Positions 32,382-41,490 of a stretch of DNA of 45,077 nt are shown piece after piece. Source of the stretch: JARRJY01 sp037388705 (GTDB lineage Bacteria; Pseudomonadota; Gammaproteobacteria; UBA6429; Thiohalophilaceae); contig JARRJY010000023.1 of NCBI GenBank assembly GCA_037388705.1, positions 1-45,077 of the forward strand, read 5' to 3'. The notes below the pieces were generated by a model that saw nothing but the letters and a program-made list of their open reading frames with translations, was not told the DNA's origin and searched no databases. A program made the position numbers and the translations under genes. How positions within the stretch are numbered: position 1 is the first letter of the stretch; each line of letters begins with the position of its first letter.

Positions 32382-34503
32382 TGATTTTTTGTTCTAGTTT
32401 CTTTTTCGCGGCTTCTTCTTTTTCTTTGCGCTTCGCTTCCAGTTTACTTTTGGCCTCTGCTTTTTTCTCGTCGACTTTTTTCTTCGCTTCGGCTTTTAAT
32501 ACTGACTGGTAATCAACACTAATATCAGGCTGGGTTAGTTTGCCTTTAAAATGAACGGGTAACGGCGTTTTATTCATTTGGGCATAAGTTTTACCACTTT
32601 GCCCTTCTGCCTTGGAGGTGAACTTGGTATAGATGGTGTAGTCAACTGTTTCCTTCACCAAGTTAGCTGATCCTTTACCGATAATGCGTGCATGTGGCAA
32701 CGCCGCACTCAGATCTTTATTGCTGGCAAGACCATTGGTTACTTTTATTGTGCCCTTGATTTCGGCAAAGTCTGTCTGTGCCGGATCGGTTTCTTTTGGC
32801 TCAGGTTTACCTTTAAGCTTGGCTTTCAAAGCCCTTTCATAAGCTGCGATATTAAAACCTTTCACCAGGCCATCTTTAAACTGAAAACCGGCACTGCCCG
32901 TTAATGTCTTGCGAATGCTTTCAGGGGTAGTGCCACGTGCCGTAAGTTTCGCGTTAAGGTTAGCAACACCCTGCACTTTATCATCGCCCAGCAGGTCTTT
33001 AAGCATGGGACCGATATTAATATTACTCAGGCGCTCATTCATTGATAGTGATGGTGTGGTGCCGCGCACATCAAGTTTAATATCGCCATTGTAAGCACCT
33101 TTGTACATGCTTGCTTTAATGGGATATAAACGTATCACGCCATCCTTGGCGTTGGTGTTTAACAATAGTTGTTTCGAATGCATGTTGCTGATCTGTAGCT
33201 CACCGACTTTAATATCACCCTTGATATCCAGGCTGCGTAATAACTCGGTAGGCAGTTGCAGCGCCTGGCTGGAGACTGCCGTAGCCGGTGCAACCGCTTT
33301 GCCACCGGGTGCTGTTTTGACAGGTGCCATGTAGCGATCAGCATTAATGGCATCAAGCGTAAACTGGTAACGAATGGCAGGTTTTGAAAAGTTTTTTACC
33401 TGCAGATAGCCATCAACGTTGCTGTTATCAAGTTGAAGTGTCAGAGGCTTGATGGTGACATTATTCAGGTCGCCTACCAGTTTGCTGGATAGTTGTATGT
33501 TGCTCAAGGCGTTGGGATCAGCTGTTTCTGGTAAGGTAATCCCCAGTTGCCTGGCGACTTCCCTGCCTGAGAAAGGATCACTGGCCAGGCTGATCTGGTA
33601 GCGAGGCTCTTTATCTAACCCGCTTGCTTCTACATCGGCATGAAGTTTCGCACCAAGAGCGGCCAGTTTTAATCCCTGCACAGTAAGACTTTGCTTGTTC
33701 TGATTAAACAGTGTCTTGTTACTGGCGAGCTCGGCATCAAGCCTGTTAGCCGGAAGAGCGCTACCGGCCAGGTGTGCAACAATGGCAGTATCATCGAGTG
33801 AAAGACTGTTATTGTTTTGTGTGAACATGGCCCGGGTTTTCAGCTCCAGTGTACCCTTGATATCAGGGGCACTGCTTTTAAATTCAGTGGTAAGATTTAG
33901 CTTGATTTGTTCATCTGCCTGTATGGCACTGGATTCAAGATCAAGTCTCTGGATTTGTACATGTTGATTATTTTGCTGGTCATTCCAACTGGCACTGGCG
34001 TTATGAATACTGATGCCACCGACAGCGAGGCTGGCGATGGCCAGTGGCTGTTCACTGGTTTTAGCGGGTTTCTTCTGTTGTGGTTGGGTGGTGGTGTCTT
34101 TTTTTACCAGGTCATCCCAGTTAGTTTGCCCCTGTGCATTGCGTTGTAAATCCAGTTTCAGGCCATTGATTTCAACGCGGCCAACGCGTATCTGCTTTTT
34201 TAATAAAGGCAGTAATTCCACCCGTACATCAACGGCGTCAATTTTTGCAAAGGCCTGTTTACCAAAACCCCTGGCGTTGCTGAGTTCTACCTTACCGAGT
34301 TTAACGCCTAGCCAGGGGAAAACGCTCAGTTCAATTTCGCCAGGTATTTGTAAATCCCGCCCGGTTTGTTCTTTTACCAGTTGAGTAATTTGTGGCTTGT
34401 AGTCATTGGGATCAAAAACCAGTGGCAAAACAATAGCGGTAATAACCACCAGAGAAACAACAGTTGCCAGGATAATTAAAAGGATTTTGATAAATTTTTT
34501 CAT
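32350..34503 (-). CDS. AsmA family protein
   Basis: 717 residues. A single N-terminal membrane helix (KILLIILATVVSLVVITAIVLP, read in parts) is followed by VFDPNDYKPQITQLVKEQTGRDLQIPGEIELSVFPWLGVKLGKVEL (in parts), the canonical AsmA N-terminus, and a long beta-rich periplasmic region with the AsmA_2 block (LNAKLTARGTTPESIRKTLTGSAGFQFKDG). The end is a charged, Lys/Glu-rich coiled coil (KKKVDEKKAEAKSKLEAKRK). AsmA-like proteins bridge the envelope and affect phospholipid and outer-membrane balance. It is the first gene of the run asmA-SRPBCC-mutY-yggX. Confidence 0.92.
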   Translation of the reverse strand: MKKFIKILLIILATVVSLVVITAIVLPLVFDPNDYKPQITQLVKEQTGRDLQIPGEIELSVFPWLGVKLGKVELSNARGFGKQAFAKIDAVDVRVELLPLLKKQIRVGRVEINGLKLDLQRNAQGQTNWDDLVKKDTTTQPQQKKPAKTSEQPLAIASLAVGGISIHNASASWNDQQNNQHVQIQRLDLESSAIQADEQIKLNLTTEFKSSAPDIKGTLELKTRAMFTQNNNSLSLDDTAIVAHLAGSALPANRLDAELASNKTLFNQNKQSLTVQGLKLAALGAKLHADVEASGLDKEPRYQISLASDPFSGREVARQLGITLPETADPNALSNIQLSSKLVGDLNNVTIKPLTLQLDNSNVDGYLQVKNFSKPAIRYQFTLDAINADRYMAPVKTAPGGKAVAPATAVSSQALQLPTELLRSLDIKGDIKVGELQISNMHSKQLLLNTNAKDGVIRLYPIKASMYKGAYNGDIKLDVRGTTPSLSMNERLSNINIGPMLKDLLGDDKVQGVANLNAKLTARGTTPESIRKTLTGSAGFQFKDGLVKGFNIAAYERALKAKLKGKPEPKETDPAQTDFAEIKGTIKVTNGLASNKDLSAALPHARIIGKGSANLVKETVDYTIYTKFTSKAEGQSGKTYAQMNKTPLPVHFKGKLTQPDISVDYQSVLKAEAKKKVDEKKAEAKSKLEAKRKEKEEAAKKKLEQKINDKLKDLFRL

Positions 34504-34580
34504 ATCATTAGGTTATTCAATTGTTGATTATCTGTTTGGTAGACAAAAAAATGATGAATCAGTTTCACTGGGGATAGCTC

Positions 34581-36380
34581 TTAATCTGAATACATGGCGT
34601 TAATTTTATCCTGGTACTTTTCTATTACCTTTGCACGTTTGATTTTAAGTGTTGGTGTCATTAAGTCATTTTCAATTGTCCATGGTTCAAGTATAGCGGT
34701 AACGCGACGGATTTTTGCGTAACCGGGAAAATCCTTGAGGCAGAGTTTGATTCTTTGCAGCAAAAACTGGTGTACATTTTTGTTATTCAGGTTTTGTTTA
34801 TCAAAAGCATCAAGTTCAAGTTGCTTGGCCAGGGTGACCCATTCTTCACCATTTAATACCACCAGGGCACTCAGGTAGGCTTCACCTTCACCAACGATGA
34901 GTGCCTGATCAAACAGGGGATCAAGTGCAATAGCATTTTCCATGTCGACGGGCGGAATTTTTTCACCGTTGGACATCACGATAATGTCCTTGATTCTACC
35001 GGTTATAAAGACATAATCATCTTCAATACAGGCTTTGTCACCGGTATGTAGCCACCCTTCGTTGTCTATCATTTCACTGGTGGCTTTATGGTTGTTCCAG
35101 TAACCGAGCATGATGGCCGGCCCTCTTGCAAGCAGTTCGTCATTGTCGCCAACTTTTAACTCGATGCCCTTCAGTGCCGGGCCAACACTTTTCGGGTTAT
35201 TTTTAAAGGGTTTGTTCACGGCCAGTACCGGGCTGGTTTCCGTTAAGCCATATCCCTGTAACAGATTGACACCCAGGCCAAGAAAAATTTTAGCTACATC
35301 AGTTGGCAGTGCTGCACCACCGGTAACGGCAAATTGTAAGCGGCCTCCCAGCTTGTCATGTATTTTGCGTGCCACCAGCTGATGCAAAACTGGCCACAAC
35401 AACAGCGTAGGGGACCACATTTTACGGTTTTGTTGATACTCAAACCGATGCCAGCCAATATTTGTGGTGAGCTTAAAAAGCGCGCGGGCAATAAATGATT
35501 TTTGTTTTAGCTGGCAGTTGAGTCGCTCATAGATTCGTTCATAAATTCGCGGAACAGATATCAGTGCGGTGGGCCTGATAGTTTCAATATCATTGGCCAG
35601 CTGTTGAATGGAGCGTGCATAGGCGACGGTTGCAGCCATCATCATTGGCAAGACATAACCACCCGTTCTTTCAAGCATATGCGATATCGGCAGAAAAGAA
35701 ACAAAAATATGTTTTCCTTTCACCTCAACGGCATTAATCCCGGCTTCCGCGACGAACAGAATGTTTGAGTGACTAAGCATGACACCTTTTGGGCGCCCGG
35801 TCGTACCAGAAGTATATACAATGGTGGCCATCTGGTGTGGATCACCACCACGTTCACGTAAGCCATCACCTCTCTCAGGTAACCAGTCATCAGATAATAT
35901 TACGCGTTCATCATCGGTTTCTATTTGTTGATTTTTGCTGTTTAGAACAACAAAGCGTTTTACGGCTTCCAGTTGTGCAAGCAACGGTTCAAGTCGTTTT
36001 AATTGCTTTTCATTTTCCATCAGGATGACTTTGGCACCGGAGTCATTGCATATATAAGCAATATTATCGGGTCGATCATCTACGTAGAATGGCACGACGA
36101 CCAGTCCAAGTCCCAGGGCAGCCTGTTCAAAGGCTACCCATTCACGGCTGTTATTCAGCCATAACCCAACACGATCGCCTTCATTCAGATCCTCTTTCTT
36201 CAGCGCCGCCTGCCAGCGGCTCACCATCTCGCCCATTTCATACCAGCTGGTGTCGCACCATTTGCCCTGGTTGCGATCAAAATGTTTATAGGCAGTCAGT
36301 TGGGGAGTGAGCCTGACACGTTCACGGAACAGGCCGTCCAGCGTGCCTGCTGTTTGCGCAGAAATATAGTTATTGTCCAT
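34581..36380 (-). CDS. Long-chain fatty acid-CoA ligase (AMP-forming, FadD15-like)
   Basis: 599 residues from ATG 36380; a TTG 24 bases upstream is the alternative. The AMP-binding signature TIVYTSGTTGRPKGVMLSHSN, QGYGLTETSPV, GWLHTGDKACIEDDYVFITGRIKD (in parts) and MSNGEKIPPVDMENAI are complete, and the C-terminal Lys is in TPTLKIKRAKV. The FACL-type AWR-like segments ISVPRIYERIYERL are typical of long-chain acyl-CoA synthetases of the FadD15/FACL group, which differ from E. coli FadD. It activates fatty acids with ATP and CoA. No neighbouring beta-oxidation genes; it is divergent from thiS. Confidence 0.9.
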   Translation of the reverse strand: MDNNYISAQTAGTLDGLFRERVRLTPQLTAYKHFDRNQGKWCDTSWYEMGEMVSRWQAALKKEDLNEGDRVGLWLNNSREWVAFEQAALGLGLVVVPFYVDDRPDNIAYICNDSGAKVILMENEKQLKRLEPLLAQLEAVKRFVVLNSKNQQIETDDERVILSDDWLPERGDGLRERGGDPHQMATIVYTSGTTGRPKGVMLSHSNILFVAEAGINAVEVKGKHIFVSFLPISHMLERTGGYVLPMMMAATVAYARSIQQLANDIETIRPTALISVPRIYERIYERLNCQLKQKSFIARALFKLTTNIGWHRFEYQQNRKMWSPTLLLWPVLHQLVARKIHDKLGGRLQFAVTGGAALPTDVAKIFLGLGVNLLQGYGLTETSPVLAVNKPFKNNPKSVGPALKGIELKVGDNDELLARGPAIMLGYWNNHKATSEMIDNEGWLHTGDKACIEDDYVFITGRIKDIIVMSNGEKIPPVDMENAIALDPLFDQALIVGEGEAYLSALVVLNGEEWVTLAKQLELDAFDKQNLNNKNVHQFLLQRIKLCLKDFPGYAKIRRVTAILEPWTIENDLMTPTLKIKRAKVIEKYQDKINAMYSD

Positions 36381-36462
36381 GTCTTGCTTTTGGCTAGAAA
36401 TCAACGTAATTCAAGCATAAAGGGATTTGACGGCAAAGGCCACTGACCGATACGCTATAGGG

Positions 36463-36663
36463 ATGAAAATCATAGTAAACGGTGAAGACAGACAGGTAAC
36501 AGAAGGTTACACCGCGGCCAAGCTGGTGGAAGCCATGGGCCTGACCGACAAGCGCATTGCCATGGAAGTGAACCTGGAAATTGTGCCGCGCAGCACTTAC
36601 TCGGAATTTACTTTCAATACGGGCGATAAGGTGGAAATTGTCCATGCTGTCGGAGGCGGCTAG
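36463..36663 (+). CDS. thiS: Sulfur carrier protein ThiS
   Basis: 66 residues. MKIIVNGEDRQVTEG starts at ATG 36463; an upstream TTG-type extension was rejected since the family begins here. The ubiquitin-like fold is evident (GYTAAKLVEAMGLTDKRIAMEVNLEIVPRS), and it ends VHAVGGG, so the C-terminal Gly-Gly that is adenylated by ThiF and thiocarboxylated is present. ThiS donates sulfur for the thiazole of thiamine in partnership with ThiG, which is the next gene (82 bases later). No TPP riboswitch seen upstream. Confidence 0.94.
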   Translation: MKIIVNGEDRQVTEGYTAAKLVEAMGLTDKRIAMEVNLEIVPRSTYSEFTFNTGDKVEIVHAVGGG

Positions 36664-36745
36664 ACATATCTTTTCGCGGTATAATCCCATATCAATTAAT
36701 TCTCAGGGTAACCGAAAGGTTATTTCGCAGACGTTAGGAAACATC

Positions 36746-37540
36746 ATGACTCAAGTGAAGCAAGATACCCCATTAGTGATCGCGGGTAAGGAATATAAAT
36801 CACGCCTGTTGGTGGGCTCAGGAAAATATAAAGATAACGAGGAAACCCGCCTGGCAACTGAAGCCAGTGGCGCGGAAATCGTTACCGTGGCAATCCGTCG
36901 CAGTAATATTGGTCAAAACCCGGATGAGCCAAACCTGCTGGAAGCGATACCACCCGAGAAGTACACCATTTTACCCAATACTGCCGGATGTTATACCGCT
37001 GAAGATGCTGTGCGTACCTGTCGCCTTGCACGTGAATTACTTGACGGTCATGATTTGGTCAAACTGGAAGTGCTGGGTGATGAAAAAACCCTGTTTCCAG
37101 ATGTGTTGCAAACACTGAAAGCCGCCGAGCAACTGGTTAAGGATGATTTCAAGGTCATGGTCTATACCAGCGATGATTTGTTGATTGCCAAAGAACTGGA
37201 AGATATGGGATGCGTGGCGGTCATGCCACTGGCGGCGCCCATTGGATCAGGATTAGGTATAAGAAATCCTTACAATATCCGCTTTATTATTGAAGAATTG
37301 AAGGTGCCGGTGCTGGTAGATGCCGGGGTAGGTACTGCATCGGATGCCGCGGTTGCCATGGAACTGGGTTGTGATGGCGTGTTAATGAATACCGCGATTG
37401 CCGCAGCCCAGGATCCTGTGCTGATGGCCTCTGCCATGAAGAAAGCTATAGAAGCTGGCAGGGAAGCTTACCTTGCTGGCCGTATGCCGCGTAAACGTTA
37501 TGCCAGTGCATCATCTCCCGTTGACGGAACTTTCTTCTAA
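36746..37540 (+). CDS. thiG: Thiazole synthase ThiG
   Basis: 264 residues from ATG 36746 (TTAGGAA seven bases upstream); a longer frame starting inside thiS was rejected. DTPLVIAGKEYKSRLLVGSGKY (in parts), the Schiff-base Lys K106 in LVKLEVLGDEKTL, PLAAPIGSGLGI and PVLVDAGVGTASDAA are diagnostic. ThiG condenses 1-deoxy-xylulose 5-phosphate with the ThiS thiocarboxylate and dehydroglycine (or tyrosine-derived imine) to form the thiazole phosphate. thiF, thiO or thiH are not in this window. Confidence 0.97.
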   Translation: MTQVKQDTPLVIAGKEYKSRLLVGSGKYKDNEETRLATEASGAEIVTVAIRRSNIGQNPDEPNLLEAIPPEKYTILPNTAGCYTAEDAVRTCRLARELLDGHDLVKLEVLGDEKTLFPDVLQTLKAAEQLVKDDFKVMVYTSDDLLIAKELEDMGCVAVMPLAAPIGSGLGIRNPYNIRFIIEELKVPVLVDAGVGTASDAAVAMELGCDGVLMNTAIAAAQDPVLMASAMKKAIEAGREAYLAGRMPRKRYASASSPVDGTFF

Positions 37541-37549
37541 ACTATCCAT

Positions 37550-38448
37550 ATGGATATCCTGTTAATAGAGAATGACCAGGTTACACAATTAAACGAATTG
37601 CCTGCTGCAATGCCGGCTTCAGGTTTCCTGTGGCTGGATATTGTTCGGGATCAGGACACGGACTGGCCTCAACAGGTACTGGCATTAAACGGGGTAACGA
37701 TCCACGATCGCCATATCAACGATAGCCTCAATCTTCAGCATCCATCCTATTACGACGGTATGGATGAATATGAAATGGTAATCTTCCGTGGTTTATCACC
37801 CGCTGAACAAACTCATGATTTCACGACACGGTTACGAAAATGAAACCACGTTTAATGGATAAAGCGGTTCGTATACCCAAGCGACCTGCCGGCCTGATGC
37901 ATTTACTCATGACCATCATGGTGGATCGTTTCCTGGCATTACGAAAACCGATCATGGAGCGTTTTGAAAAATGGCGTTATGAATTACTGGATCCCCGCAG
38001 CCCTTTCCAGGACTGGATGACGGTGATGGGTTATACCTCGGATTTACGAAAACTCGAACAACTGTGTGAAGAACAAATAGAAGCATTACAGGAATGGCGT
38101 GAAGATACTTTTACCGAGTTTGATGATCATCTTATCGTCCGTTTTAATGACCTGGTTGAACACATTGAACGTGTTCTGAAATTTGCAGTTTCACAAAAGC
38201 AGGAAGCAGAAGCCTTGGTGCAGTTACACTTTTCCGCAGTCTCACACCGTACCAATGAAATAATGCGGGTGTTAACGGTATTATCGGCTATCTTTTTACC
38301 GTTGAGTTTAATCGCAGGTATTTTTGGCATGAACTTCGAGTATATGCCGGAATTAAAAATACATAGCGGGTATTTTTATGCCCTGGGTGGCATGGCAGCG
38401 TTGGCTATTATCCTGTTGATAATATTCCGGATAAAACGCTGGTTCTAG
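37550..38448 (+). pseudogene. CorA-like Mg2+/divalent cation transporter, split by a frameshifting deletion
   Basis: Part 1 (37550-37843) has the soluble CorA start (MDILLIENDQVTQLNELP; GFLWLDIVRDQ; INDSLNLQHPSYYDGMDEYEMVIFRGL) and then stops after TTRLRK. Part 2 (37840-38448, overlapping ATGA) resumes with MDKAVRIPKRPAGLMHLLM, the long coiled-coil helices (RKLEQLCEEQIEALQEWRED) and the two membrane helices with the GMN selectivity motif (FGMNFEYMPEL) and a basic C-terminus. In relatives about 20-25 residues (the TRPxAFFLxxxxLVTVHxxDS region) lie between the parts; they are missing, and the frames differ by one. The two halves could still be made separately through the ATGA overlap, but the protein is most likely inactive. 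Confidence 0.82.
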
Positions 38449-38454
38449 TGAATA

Positions 38455-39747
38455 TTATTCTGGTTGTTGTTTGATATATACATCCCTTTGTGGGAACGGG
38501 ATAGTTATTCCGGCTTCCTTGAACTTGCGCCATATATGCACGTTTAGATCAGAGCGTACATTGGTCAGACCATTCTGGGGATCGTTAATCCAGACACGGC
38601 ATTCAAGCTCAATACCGTTATCGCCAAAAGCCACCAGACGAGATGCAGGTTCCGGATCGGTTAGTACACGAGGGGTATCGGCTGCTGCTTCCTGCATAAG
38701 CTGCATTGCCAGTTCAGGATCATCGCTATAACTGATACTGATGGGCGCCTTGATTCGAACATTTAGATCACTGTAACTCCAGTTGATTACATCCGTGGTG
38801 ATCAGGTTTTCATTCGGGATAAGAGTGTCCACGCCATCGCGGTCTCGTACCACGATATAACGGGCACGTAACTCCTGTACCCAGCCAAACTTGTCGCCAA
38901 TGCTGATGGTATCGCCGGGCTTGATAGATTTATCAAACAACAACAGGAAACCACTGATAAAATTACTGGCAATGCGCTGTAAACCAAAGCCAAGGCCGAC
39001 ACCCAGTGCACCACCGAACACGGTCAGCGCGGTGAGGTCAATGCCGGCAGTATCAAGGGCAACTAAAATCGCAAAGGTGATGAATATAACTTTTACCAGC
39101 TTTGCCAGTGCAACCTTCATGCTGGCATTGAGATTTCTTGAAGCCTTCATACGGCGCTCAATGGTGTTCGAGCTCCAGATCGCCAGCGTGAAGAACAGGG
39201 CAATAAACAGGAAGAAATTGATAATACTTAATAAAGTAATTTTATTTTTTCCTAGATCAAAGCCAACACCTTCGAGGGTCTCAACAATTGCAGGTAACCA
39301 GTCAAGTAAGTAAAGCGCGACCATAATCCAGATAATGGTACTAATGATGTTTTCCCACGCCTTTAGCAGGGGAGAAGGCGCAAAGCCTTTACGTAGTATG
39401 TAAAAGATTATGCGGATAGTTGCCAGCGACAGCAGCAAGGTAATGGCAATGCCAAGAAATTGCTCAGGTAATTTAAGAGCATGCAAAACAGCCTTGCCGA
39501 GTATAATCAGTAGCGAAGCAGAAATAGGGAAAACCAGTCGCTGAATGCTTTTCAGGGTAATTCGTTTCAGCGACTTGATACCCGCCGTGCTGGTCTGTTC
39601 AGCCAGGTAACCACTTAGCCTGTGAGAGATAAAATAGGCGATGATTATGGCAACCAGTATAATACCGATTTGCCACCAGTTATCGTTGCGATCAAGATCC
39701 AGAATCTCGAACCACAAGGTTGACAGGAATTCGCTGAATTTATCCAT
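38455..39747 (-). CDS. MscS-family mechanosensitive ion channel
   Basis: 430 residues. Six or so N-terminal helices lead to the pore-forming TM3 (LTALTVFGGALGVGLGFGLQRIASNFISGF, in parts; the G/A-rich pattern ends with GFGLQ, as in MscS-like channels) and the beta domain (LLFDKSIKPGDTISIGDKFGWVQELRARYIVVRDRDGVD in parts; PNENLITTDVINWSY). The C-terminal alpha/beta domain ends with FKEAGITIPFPQRDVYIKQQ. These channels relieve osmotic pressure. Larger than E. coli MscS (286 aa). It is tail-to-tail with the corA remnant, 6 bases apart. Confidence 0.93.
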   Translation of the reverse strand: MDKFSEFLSTLWFEILDLDRNDNWWQIGIILVAIIIAYFISHRLSGYLAEQTSTAGIKSLKRITLKSIQRLVFPISASLLIILGKAVLHALKLPEQFLGIAITLLLSLATIRIIFYILRKGFAPSPLLKAWENIISTIIWIMVALYLLDWLPAIVETLEGVGFDLGKNKITLLSIINFFLFIALFFTLAIWSSNTIERRMKASRNLNASMKVALAKLVKVIFITFAILVALDTAGIDLTALTVFGGALGVGLGFGLQRIASNFISGFLLLFDKSIKPGDTISIGDKFGWVQELRARYIVVRDRDGVDTLIPNENLITTDVINWSYSDLNVRIKAPISISYSDDPELAMQLMQEAAADTPRVLTDPEPASRLVAFGDNGIELECRVWINDPQNGLTNVRSDLNVHIWRKFKEAGITIPFPQRDVYIKQQPE

Positions 39748-39803
39748 AAAGGTACCTTTTTATTTGATAACAGTTATATGTTAAAGCAGGCAACAAGTAA
39801 ATA

Positions 39804-40502
39804 ATGAACAGCACAGAAGACAAACCGTTTTATCGGCGCATCCGTTCCTTCGTTAAACGTGAAGGTCGCCTGACCAGGGGGCAGCAGCGCGCACTAGATG
39901 AATTGTTTCCAAGATACGGTTTTACCCGTAATGAAAGTGTGTTTGATCTGAACGAGAAGTTTGGTCGTAATGCACCAAAAATTCTCGAAATAGGGTTCGG
40001 TACCGGCACGTCACTGGCGGAGATGGCAAAAACTCACCCGGAAAATGATTACCTCGGCATTGAGGTGCATCGCCCGGGAGTAGGTAACCTTTTATTACAA
40101 ATCGAGAGGGATAGCATTACAAATATTCGCGTGATGTGTGATGACGCCGTTGAGGTACTGGAAAATAATATTGCCGATGATTCGCTGGATGCGGTTTATT
40201 TATTCTTTGCTGATCCCTGGCATAAGAAAAAACATCATAAACGCAGGATAGTACAACATGCTTTTGTGCAACTTTTAAGGAAAAAACTAAAAGACAACGG
40301 TATTTTTCACATGGCAACCGACTGGCGGGATTATGCCGAGCACATGATGCTAGTCATGAGTCATGCCGAGGGTTTTGAAAATACCGCGGGACAAGGGAAA
40401 TTTATTGAGCGCCCGGAATACCGTCCGTTAACCAAGTTTGAACAACGCGGTCAGCGGTTGGGGCATGGTGTCTGGGATTTAATTTTTAGAAAAATACCCT
40501 GA
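39804..40502 (+). CDS. trmB: tRNA (guanine-N7-)-methyltransferase TrmB
   Basis: 232 residues. The AdoMet-binding motif ILEIGFGTGTSLAEMAKTHPE, DYLGIEVHRPGVGNLL, and the catalytic loop FFADPWHKKKHHKRRIVQ (Asp, with the His/Lys/Arg-rich loop) followed by HMATDWRDYAEHM and RPEYRPLTKFEQRGQRLGHGVWDL are the TrmB pattern. It methylates G46 in the tRNA variable loop. The N-terminal VKREGRLTRGQQRALDE is also conserved. It is followed 11 bases later by a small membrane protein gene. Confidence 0.96.
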   Translation: MNSTEDKPFYRRIRSFVKREGRLTRGQQRALDELFPRYGFTRNESVFDLNEKFGRNAPKILEIGFGTGTSLAEMAKTHPENDYLGIEVHRPGVGNLLLQIERDSITNIRVMCDDAVEVLENNIADDSLDAVYLFFADPWHKKKHHKRRIVQHAFVQLLRKKLKDNGIFHMATDWRDYAEHMMLVMSHAEGFENTAGQGKFIERPEYRPLTKFEQRGQRLGHGVWDLIFRKIP

Positions 40503-40513
40503 GGGGATTATCT

Positions 40514-40666
40514 ATGCCTTTTATCCTGTTAATTAGCCTATTGCTTATATCGGCTGTGGCGTGTCATATCCTGGCAAAGAGTAAAGGCGGAAACCCGGTT
40601 ACATGGGGGGCAGCGGGTATAGTTTTTGGTCCGTTAGCTGTGATTTATTTTCTGTTTTTTAAATGA
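40514..40666 (+). CDS. Small membrane protein (50 aa)
   Basis: An ATG at 40514, with GAGGGG seven bases upstream, opens a frame of 50 codons ending TGA at 40664-40666. The peptide has two hydrophobic stretches, FILLISLLLISAVACHILA and GAAGIVFGPLAVIYFLFFK, joined by KSKGGNPVTW, so it is probably a two-helix membrane protein with a short GNPVTWGAAG motif. It overlaps the next gene by ATGA (40663-40666), so it is translationally coupled to the histidine phosphatase. The ribosome binding site, spacing and coupling all support a real gene. No family assigned, though GG-x-P-x-T-WG-A-G-x-x-FGP patterns occur in other small membrane proteins. Confidence 0.7.
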   Translation: MPFILLISLLLISAVACHILAKSKGGNPVTWGAAGIVFGPLAVIYFLFFK

Positions 40667-41211
40667 AGAATGCACACTTTATCTGGTTTATGCGTCATGG
40701 GCAGACCGATTATAACCTGCTGGGGTTGTGTAATGATGACCCGGCAAAAGAGGTGTTACTCACTGAACAGGGTTTGCAGCAAACCAGGCAGGCAGCCGAA
40801 CAACTAAAAGATATTCCACTACAACAAATCCTGGTTTCACCTCTGCCACGCACGCGTCAGACCGCGGAAATTGTCAATCAATATCACCAGGTACCAATCA
40901 TCAAAAAAGACGAGATAATCGATATTCATTCCGGTTTTGAAAGTAAACCGGTCTCAGATTATTTTGCCGCGATTGCGCCGGATCGATTACATCTTAAATT
41001 TAATGGGGGTGAGTCACTGCTGGAACATAAGCAGCGTATAGTAAAATTTATTGATACTTTAAGGCAGGATAAATCACAGAGAACGTTGGTGGTTGCACAT
41101 GAAGAAACCTTGCGTGTAGTAAAAGCCTATTTTGAGTCATTAACTGATGAACAAATGCTCGATTTACATTTCGAGAACTGTGAAATACTGGAATATTCAT
41201 TTCAGACCTAA
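40663..41211 (+). CDS. Histidine phosphatase family protein
   Basis: 182 residues. The RHG motif (IWFMRHGQTDYN) with the phospho-His is followed by LLTEQGLQQTRQAAEQLKD and VSPLPRTRQTAEIV, the R-x-x-x-T signature of broad-specificity phosphoglycerate mutase-like phosphatases. A second catalytic His is in LVVAHEETLRV. The substrate cannot be read. It could act on phosphosugars or as an alpha-ribazole phosphatase (CobC-like), but there are no cobalamin genes nearby. It follows the small membrane protein gene with a 4-base overlap. Confidence 0.9.
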   Translation: MKNAHFIWFMRHGQTDYNLLGLCNDDPAKEVLLTEQGLQQTRQAAEQLKDIPLQQILVSPLPRTRQTAEIVNQYHQVPIIKKDEIIDIHSGFESKPVSDYFAAIAPDRLHLKFNGGESLLEHKQRIVKFIDTLRQDKSQRTLVVAHEETLRVVKAYFESLTDEQMLDLHFENCEILEYSFQT

Positions 41212-41298
41212 TTTGAACTAACATTGATCCAGCGCAAGGTTTTTAAGTGGCCAGTTTGTACTATTCTTTTATCTGTAAGAATTTATGTCGGAGGAAAT

Positions 41299-41490
41299 AT
41301 GAAAACGAATGTTGGTGGTGCAGATAAGGTTATTCGAATTATTGTGGGTGTAGTTTTAGTCAGCCTGGTATTTGTCGGGCCCAAAACTCAGTGGGGCTGG
41401 ATAGGTCTGATTCCCCTGTTGACCGGATTGTTCAGCTGGTGTCCGTTGTATTCAGTAATAGGGTTCAGCAGCTGTAAACAACAAAGCTAG
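41299..41490 (+). CDS. DUF2892 (YgaP-type) membrane protein
   Basis: 63 residues from ATG 41299, with GGAGGAAAT upstream; a longer frame beginning at 41224 lacks a good site and family support. MKTNVGGADKVIRIIVGVVLVSLVF (in parts) followed by WGWIGLIPLLTGLFSWCPLYSVIGFSSC is the DUF2892 signature: an N-terminal N-x-G-x-x-D-x-x-x-R, two helices and a CP-x-Y motif. The domain occurs alone or fused to rhodaneses, and its function is not known. The stop overlaps the stop of the convergent mak gene in CTAG. Confidence 0.92.
   Translation: MKTNVGGADKVIRIIVGVVLVSLVFVGPKTQWGWIGLIPLLTGLFSWCPLYSVIGFSSCKQQS

Noticed and set aside
36405..36462. Possible TPP riboswitch upstream of thiS
   Set aside because: Only about 58 bases to the divergent gene, and no CUGAGA or ACCUGAU-type core seen.
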